This document shows, piece after piece, positions 59,282 to 64,000 of a DNA stretch of 64,000 nt (position 1 is its first letter; every line of letters begins with the position of its first letter). The notes under the pieces are model-generated. The model searched no databases and was not told the DNA's origin. It saw nothing but the letters and a program-made list of their open reading frames with translations. The stretch covers positions 124,001-188,000 of the forward strand of contig JAMPIV010005016.1 in NCBI GenBank assembly GCA_024509875.1, read 5' to 3'. The position numbers and the translations under genes are program-made. Origin of the DNA: Oreohelix idahoensis (lineage: Eukaryota; Mollusca; Gastropoda; Stylommatophora; Oreohelicidae).

Positions 59282-59865
59282 CTAAGTCTTCTGACAGACC
59301 CGACTTCTGAACAGGTTTGCCCGGATGGGCAAGGACATAATGGTGCCCCAACTGGGCCATGGACTCGATGTTCTTTGGTTGGCGTTCCTGAAAAAACGCC
59401 ACCAACTCACTAGAACACGAGGACAACACCTTGTCTCGTAGCACCAAATTTAGCAAGCCACTATAGTCCTTAGAAATCCCCTCCATTTCGATCCATTTAT
59501 TCAGCAGAAGTTTGATCTTCGAGATAAAATCCTCGAAGTCCTGGTCTGCAATTGGCATCTCGTTTTTAAAACGCGTCCTGTAGCCGTCAGCAGTCAGATG
59601 GAACTTCCGGAGCAATCTCTCCTTTACTTTGTCGTAATCGGCCCTTTCCTCTAAAGGGAGGCTATAGAAAGTCTCCATCGCGGCCCCACTAGCAGGGTCG
59701 AAAGCAGAGATGGCCACTGATCTCTGTTAGCCTTATAGGCCACGCAATTGGCCTCAAATCTTTCAAGGAAGAAATCTAAACTGTCAATTTTATCATTACA
59801 ATTTGGCAGACGCAGCCTAAAAGGACGATGAGCCCCACCAGAAGTTGAGTTCTGACCATTGGCAC
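59109..59865 (-). pseudogene. Gag capsid fragment of the wrecked gypsy-type element
   Basis: From 59865 the minus strand reads SGGAHRPFRLRLPNCNDKID, then FFLERFEANC, aligned with the capsid start of the intact copies. A frame break near 59715 follows, then VKERLLRKFHLTADGYRTRF, KWIEMEGISKDYSGLLNLVL and RDKVLSSCSSELVAFFQERQ, the SCAN-like part. Its beginning is lost at 59866, where another element starts. Confidence 0.85.
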
Positions 59866-61693
59866 TGTTACGGTGTTATTTTAAATGATGGCGTCTGCTG
59901 GGGTTTAGCCGTGCGCAACGTTTAGGGGTCAATAATATTAATAGAATATGTCGATATTTTACGGTATACTGAACGCGAAATATATGCTAAGATTATGACG
60001 CATTCGCGTTGGGAAGGTCACGCTGGGTGACTTGGTTACATTGCCCTTGTTACGCTATCCGTCAAGCAGAGAAGTCGTGTCTGGTATTTCTTCCAAGGAG
60101 AGGCCTAGTATATAGCCTAAATATGAATCAATGTAGAACTCAGGGTCAGTTCGGATATTAATCTAAGTATGAGATTATTAAGTAAATTAAATGATGGAAG
60201 GAGAATCGTATTATGATTCAATTTGTAGCTGTCAAGAACTCATGCGTTCATTTCTGGCTGTTGACTACAGCAGCGCATGTACATAGCCATGATGTTCATC
60301 TGACATATTGTTTTGACACGGACGGATACTTACTGGTATTATTTGGAATTCATTGTTATGCTGAACTGTACATGAAGTTTTGTGAATGTCGGATATCGTT
60401 TATATGAACGTCAATACATGTGGACTCAGAACAGAAGGCTTGATCTTTTACTTACGTTTCGGGTTCGGTTCCACAGCTGTTAATGTTTACGTTTTTCAGC
60501 ACGATAACTCTCCCACAGGGGAAATCAACTAATATACAATATGCAAATCAGAACGTCGAAGGGATGTTCTGGTGGTCAGAGCTAACCATCAATAACAAAC
60601 ATTAACTATGTCAAGAGAGTGACTTTAATGTTCAATAAATAATATAAGAACAAGGAACCGCAACACCCGTCACAACTGGTGGCCATTAGTGGTCTTGAAA
60701 CTTTTCAAAAGAGCGAACCTCAAAAAAAATAAAACATTTTTCCTTTCGAGCCGAAACGGACATTATTATGCAAAAACATCGGTGACGTCATGCCCTTGAC
60801 AACAGTATGAACGGTTGCAAAAGCCAGGAACAATCAATTCGCTTCAAAAAATTGTTTGCAGCTCTCAAACAGCAAATTAAACGTATTGCTAACGTCTTCA
60901 TTGTTTCAAACAAGCTTGCGAGTCTGTTGGCGAAGCAGATAATGTACTGAATTACTGCCAAAAAAAAAAAAGATAAGTAACTGCTTTTAAACGTTACAAT
61001 ATTTCGTCCTTTTTGTCCGAAAACGCCATGTTCTTTTTTTTTAGCTATGTTAAATATTGTTTCTGTCTTTTTACATGTAGTGGGTATGGATGGGCGGCGG
61101 ATTGAAATCAATTCTATGGCTCCTTGGATGCCACGAACTGATTTTAATTGTTCTTAGGGCCGTGAATTAATCGCATTTCGCGAAGAACGCGTCGAAGACA
61201 TTACCGGTGATTGTTTCGTTCGGACCTGCATTAATTCACCTTGTATGTTAGGTGTCTAGTTCTGTTAAATAACCGTTGTATTTTACCGTATTCAGTTTGA
61301 TTTTTATTCAGTTACAGTCATATGTTCGTAATCTATCCTGTTTATTCTAATCTGGCTATCTTTAATTTTATTTAAATGTATTGTATGATCGTCAAATGAG
61401 TCCTGTGACGTCATCATTCGTAGTGCCAAATATGTTCTTTTACTTCAGTTAACCTTCACCCTTCTATATTTCCGGTTAGTAGACTTGGTTTTATAATATC
61501 ACTTATTTTTGTGAAAATGTCACTTTTGTATTGTGCTACTGTACTGTGAAGCCTTGGTTAATCATTTGTATTGTCTTCATTAATGTTATGTAATAATAAT
61601 ATTTCTATGAATTGATTTTAATAATATATTTGATTAATTTAATTAATTTTTGGGAACTTTGATGATGAATCAAGAACATTGCAACAATTTGCA
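59866..61693 (+). repeat. Probable 5' LTR of the right-hand Gmr1-like element
   Basis: It begins TGTTACGGTG and may end TTTGCA at 61693, before GTGGTGGTTCTAGAAACTAG, which resembles the TGGTGG start of the primer-site block of the 27945 element. There is no second copy in the window, so the right border is a guess. No gene is seen inside. Confidence 0.5.
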
Positions 61694-62212
61694 GTGGTGG
61701 TTCTAGAAACTAGCCAAGCACTTTATACACGATGAGTAAGGCATAAAATCAAAACTTTATAAGTGCAAGTAAAATTTTATATTAAAATAATTTATTGAAT
61801 TATTTTTTTTGGTATTCACACCATGCATAGGTGTTGAATTAAAAAACTATATATATAACATAGTAATTGGTACATTTTCATAGTACTATATTGTTGACTT
61901 CTCACATTTCTTTAATTAAATAAAATAGATTATGGAGGAATAATGCCCATAATTATTTAACAATTATATTAGGTGCAGGATATAAACACAGCATCTGATA
62001 TAAATAAATATCATAACTATTTATGATATATATTATTGATTACATATAATTTTATTATAAAACATTGAATAGTTGTTGAACTTACAACTATTATTAAGAG
62101 GATATTACAGTTAGGTATACTGAGTATTCATACTTGAGCTGTTACAAATAAGTACATAGATTCTATTGGTGACTATTATAGATCTGTAATTTCTTACAAT
62201 ATTAACTTCAAG
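61694..62212 (+). other. Leader of the right-hand Gmr1-like element
   Basis: Very AT-rich and non-coding; it contains the presumed primer-site block at its start. Confidence 0.5.
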
Positions 62213-64000
62213 ATGCTTGGGTTGGACCATTTTGTTAAAATTGGGAAAGATTTTGGTAAAAAGGGAGAATCTTTAGAGGCATACTCATTTTCAGAATTTG
62301 CTAAATATAAAGCAGAATTAGCGGAACAGGAGGAAAAAGAAGAGAGAAGGAAAGCTACATTAAAAAAAAGAAGAAGCAGAACGTGAGAGAAAAGAAGCAG
62401 AACGGATAGCAATCTTAAAAAATGAAGAGGAAGAACGTCGACAAGAAGAAGAAGACAGGAGAGCACGACAGGAGATGAAAGAAATAGAAAAAGAAAATAG
62501 ACAAAGAGAAATTGCTAGACAGGAAAGGGAGGAACGTCGACAAGAAGAAGAAAAAAAAAGGAGAGACGAATTGGAAATAGCCCGTCTTCAGAATGAAACA
62601 GCAAGATTTCAGGCACAAAGTGCTGCTGCAACCCAGAATGATAACGCACAAAATGGGTCTTCATCCAACCAAAACAAACATTTTTACAACTTTAAATTAC
62701 CCCATTTTAAATTAAATTTTGATGATTTATCATCATTTTTATCAAGATTTGAACAGACATGCAAATCAAATCACTTGCCTAAGGATACATGGGTACTTAA
62801 GTTAAATGATTTTTAGATGGGGAACCATTGACGGCATCTCTGAATGCTGACCCAACAATAGCTAATAATTATGATGCTATTAAAACCTTACTTTTACGAA
62901 GGTTTCATTTGGACGAAGAAAATTGTAGGTTAAAATTTAAAAATATCTTACCTGACTCTCCTAAAGACTTTGCAGGGTTTATTGCGAACATTCGCAATAC
63001 ATTTAATAGATGGCTTGAACTGGCAGATGTCAACAAATCATATGACAAATTATTTGATTTGTTGTTACGTGATAAGGTATTATCCTCTGTCAGCCCACCA
63101 TTCTTCGCATATTTGCAAGAACGAAAGCCAGTTACCATTGATGAGTTAGAACAAATTTCTTTGAACTACTGCAATGCGCATCCGAATGCGAACATTTCTA
63201 ACTCTTTGATAAGGGAACCTCTACCTGTGGCTTCCAATATGGCATACTATAACAATAACAAACCGAGACCTCATAGCGTAGACAGAAGTAGGTTCAAGGG
63301 AAATTACAATGTCAATTTTCATAAAGGACATAATAATAATAATAATTTCAACAATAAAAATGATTTGAACAGAGGAAGATCACGAAATAGGAATTATTCA
63401 CAGCAATCAACCTACAACAACAGTCAACATAACGCTAATTATAATAGATCAAATAACTACAATAATACAAGCAATTGGAATGCTAATAATCATGGCTCGA
63501 AACATCGAGATAACAGTTACTACAGGGGACAACGAGATAATTCTAACAATTATTCCCGTAATCGATCTCATTCTCGTGGATCATCCCATTTTCACCATAA
63601 TACTGGTGCAGCAGTTACAAATGATACAACCCCTAGTGTTCAGGTTCCACCTAACGATAATGCAATACAATCTTCTGCTGCATGTTTTGCTATAAATTAT
63701 AACGTGGCGAATAGTTGCCCACAATGCAATCTTATTTTTCAGATGGCAAAGGAGACAGTGCTAAACTGCGGACACATTCCACCAGAAGTAGGTCTTGCAG
63801 CCAATGATGGAACAGGCTCTCTGATTTTTAACAGAGGGATAGTTAACGGTTCCATAGTTTCTGTATTGAAAGATTCGGGGTCCACAACAATTGGAGTGCG
63901 ACAGTCGCTGGTACATCCTAGCTGTGCAACTGGGGAATATGTCCGTTGCATGACTTTCGGGGGGAATATTGAGTTTTACCCCACAGCTATTGTCCATGTT
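62213..64000 (+). pseudogene. Gag-protease of the right-hand Gmr1-like element, partial, two frameshifts
   Basis: It starts at ATG 62213 with MLGLDHFVKIGKDFGKKGES, matching the starts of the other copies. After a Glu/Arg/Lys coiled coil come the capsid (HFYNFKLPHFKLN, LSRFEQTCKS), the SCAN-like LFDLLLRDKVLSS...QERKP, a long Asn/Arg/Ser/His-rich stretch, CPQC-x13-CGH at about 63718-63773, and the protease motif KDSGSTTIGVRQS near 63870. The frame leaves the window open. An A8 run (62362-62369) and a T5 run (about 62811-62815) each shift it by one base; both are homopolymers, so sequencing error is as likely as decay. From 62817 it is open for almost 1.2 kb. Confidence 0.9.

Larger units (their letters stand above)
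54830..59865 (-). mobile_element. Wrecked gypsy-type LTR retrotransposon, minus strand
   Basis: From right to left it has a capsid fragment (59865-59109), a zinc knuckle and protease (59281-58496), the protease tail plus an RRM-like segment (58499-58059), a minisatellite where the rest of pol should be (57590-57850), the end of RNase H (57517-57200), a G23-type purine tract (56677-56702) and probable LTR material to about 54.8-55.4 kb. Its 5' part is cut off sharply at 59865/59866, where the next element begins. The lower boundary is a guess. Confidence 0.7.
59866..64000 (+). mobile_element. Gmr1-like LTR retrotransposon, 5' part, running out of the window
   Basis: Starting with TGTTACGG, as the plus-strand LTR at 27945 starts TGTTACG, it interrupts the capsid gene of the minus-strand wreck. 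A probable LTR, a 0.5-kb leader and gag-protease follow. If correct, GGCAC (59861-59865) should reappear after its 3' LTR outside this window. Confidence 0.72.

Overview
The window looks like animal nuclear DNA. It has spliced exons with GT-AG borders, a LINE, a hAT DNA transposon, a Penelope-like element, LTR retrotransposons and very long minisatellites, and nothing prokaryotic in layout. The mix suggests a lophotrochozoan, perhaps a mollusc, but that is an inference from element types only. Almost all of the 64 kb is repeat.

Host gene. Two exons on the + strand (45672-45829 and 50553-50763, ending in a stop) join in phase and encode the C-terminus of an IQ-motif coiled-coil protein that I recognise as dynein regulatory complex subunit 9 (IQCG/DRC9), an axonemal protein. 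A possible upstream exon at 2039-2193 has a donor phase that fits. If it belongs to the gene, the intron between them is about 43 kb and holds most of what follows.

Layout. 1-1600: 3' part of a decayed LINE. 2433-21073: a hAT-type element with 13-bp inverted ends and a decayed transposase tail, swollen by about 356 copies of a 47-bp minisatellite and about 21 copies of a related 33-bp form. About 21.1-25.4 kb: CT-rich minisatellites (32-bp and about 40-bp units). 26014-44936: a minus-strand Ty3/gypsy-type LTR retrotransposon with 5-bp target duplication CACAC, into whose 3' region a second, plus-strand relative (27945-37343, target duplication ACGTC) has jumped. Both encode integrase before reverse transcriptase (the Gmr1-like, copia-like order); the inner copy has one uninterrupted 1634-residue Gag-Pol frame. 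45.4-50.1 kb: CT-rich, 25-bp, 20-bp and 27-bp minisatellites around the IQCG exons. 52.2-54.4 kb: a possible SINE, a small minisatellite and a Penelope-like GIY-YIG endonuclease fragment between inverted repeats. About 54.8-59.87 kb: a wrecked minus-strand gypsy-type element with an RRM-like segment after its protease. 59866-64000: the 5' part of another Gmr1-like element, apparently inserted into that wreck and running off the window.

How the parts relate. The retroelement Gag-protease regions at 30.5, 42-37, 59-58 and 62-64 kb are all homologous. They share a SCAN-like capsid segment and, just before the protease, a strictly spaced C-x2-C-x13-C-G-H motif. The most unusual signals are this putative zinc site, the RRM-like domain, the integrase-first order, and a 16.7-kb minisatellite grown inside a DNA transposon within what is probably an intron of a ciliary gene.
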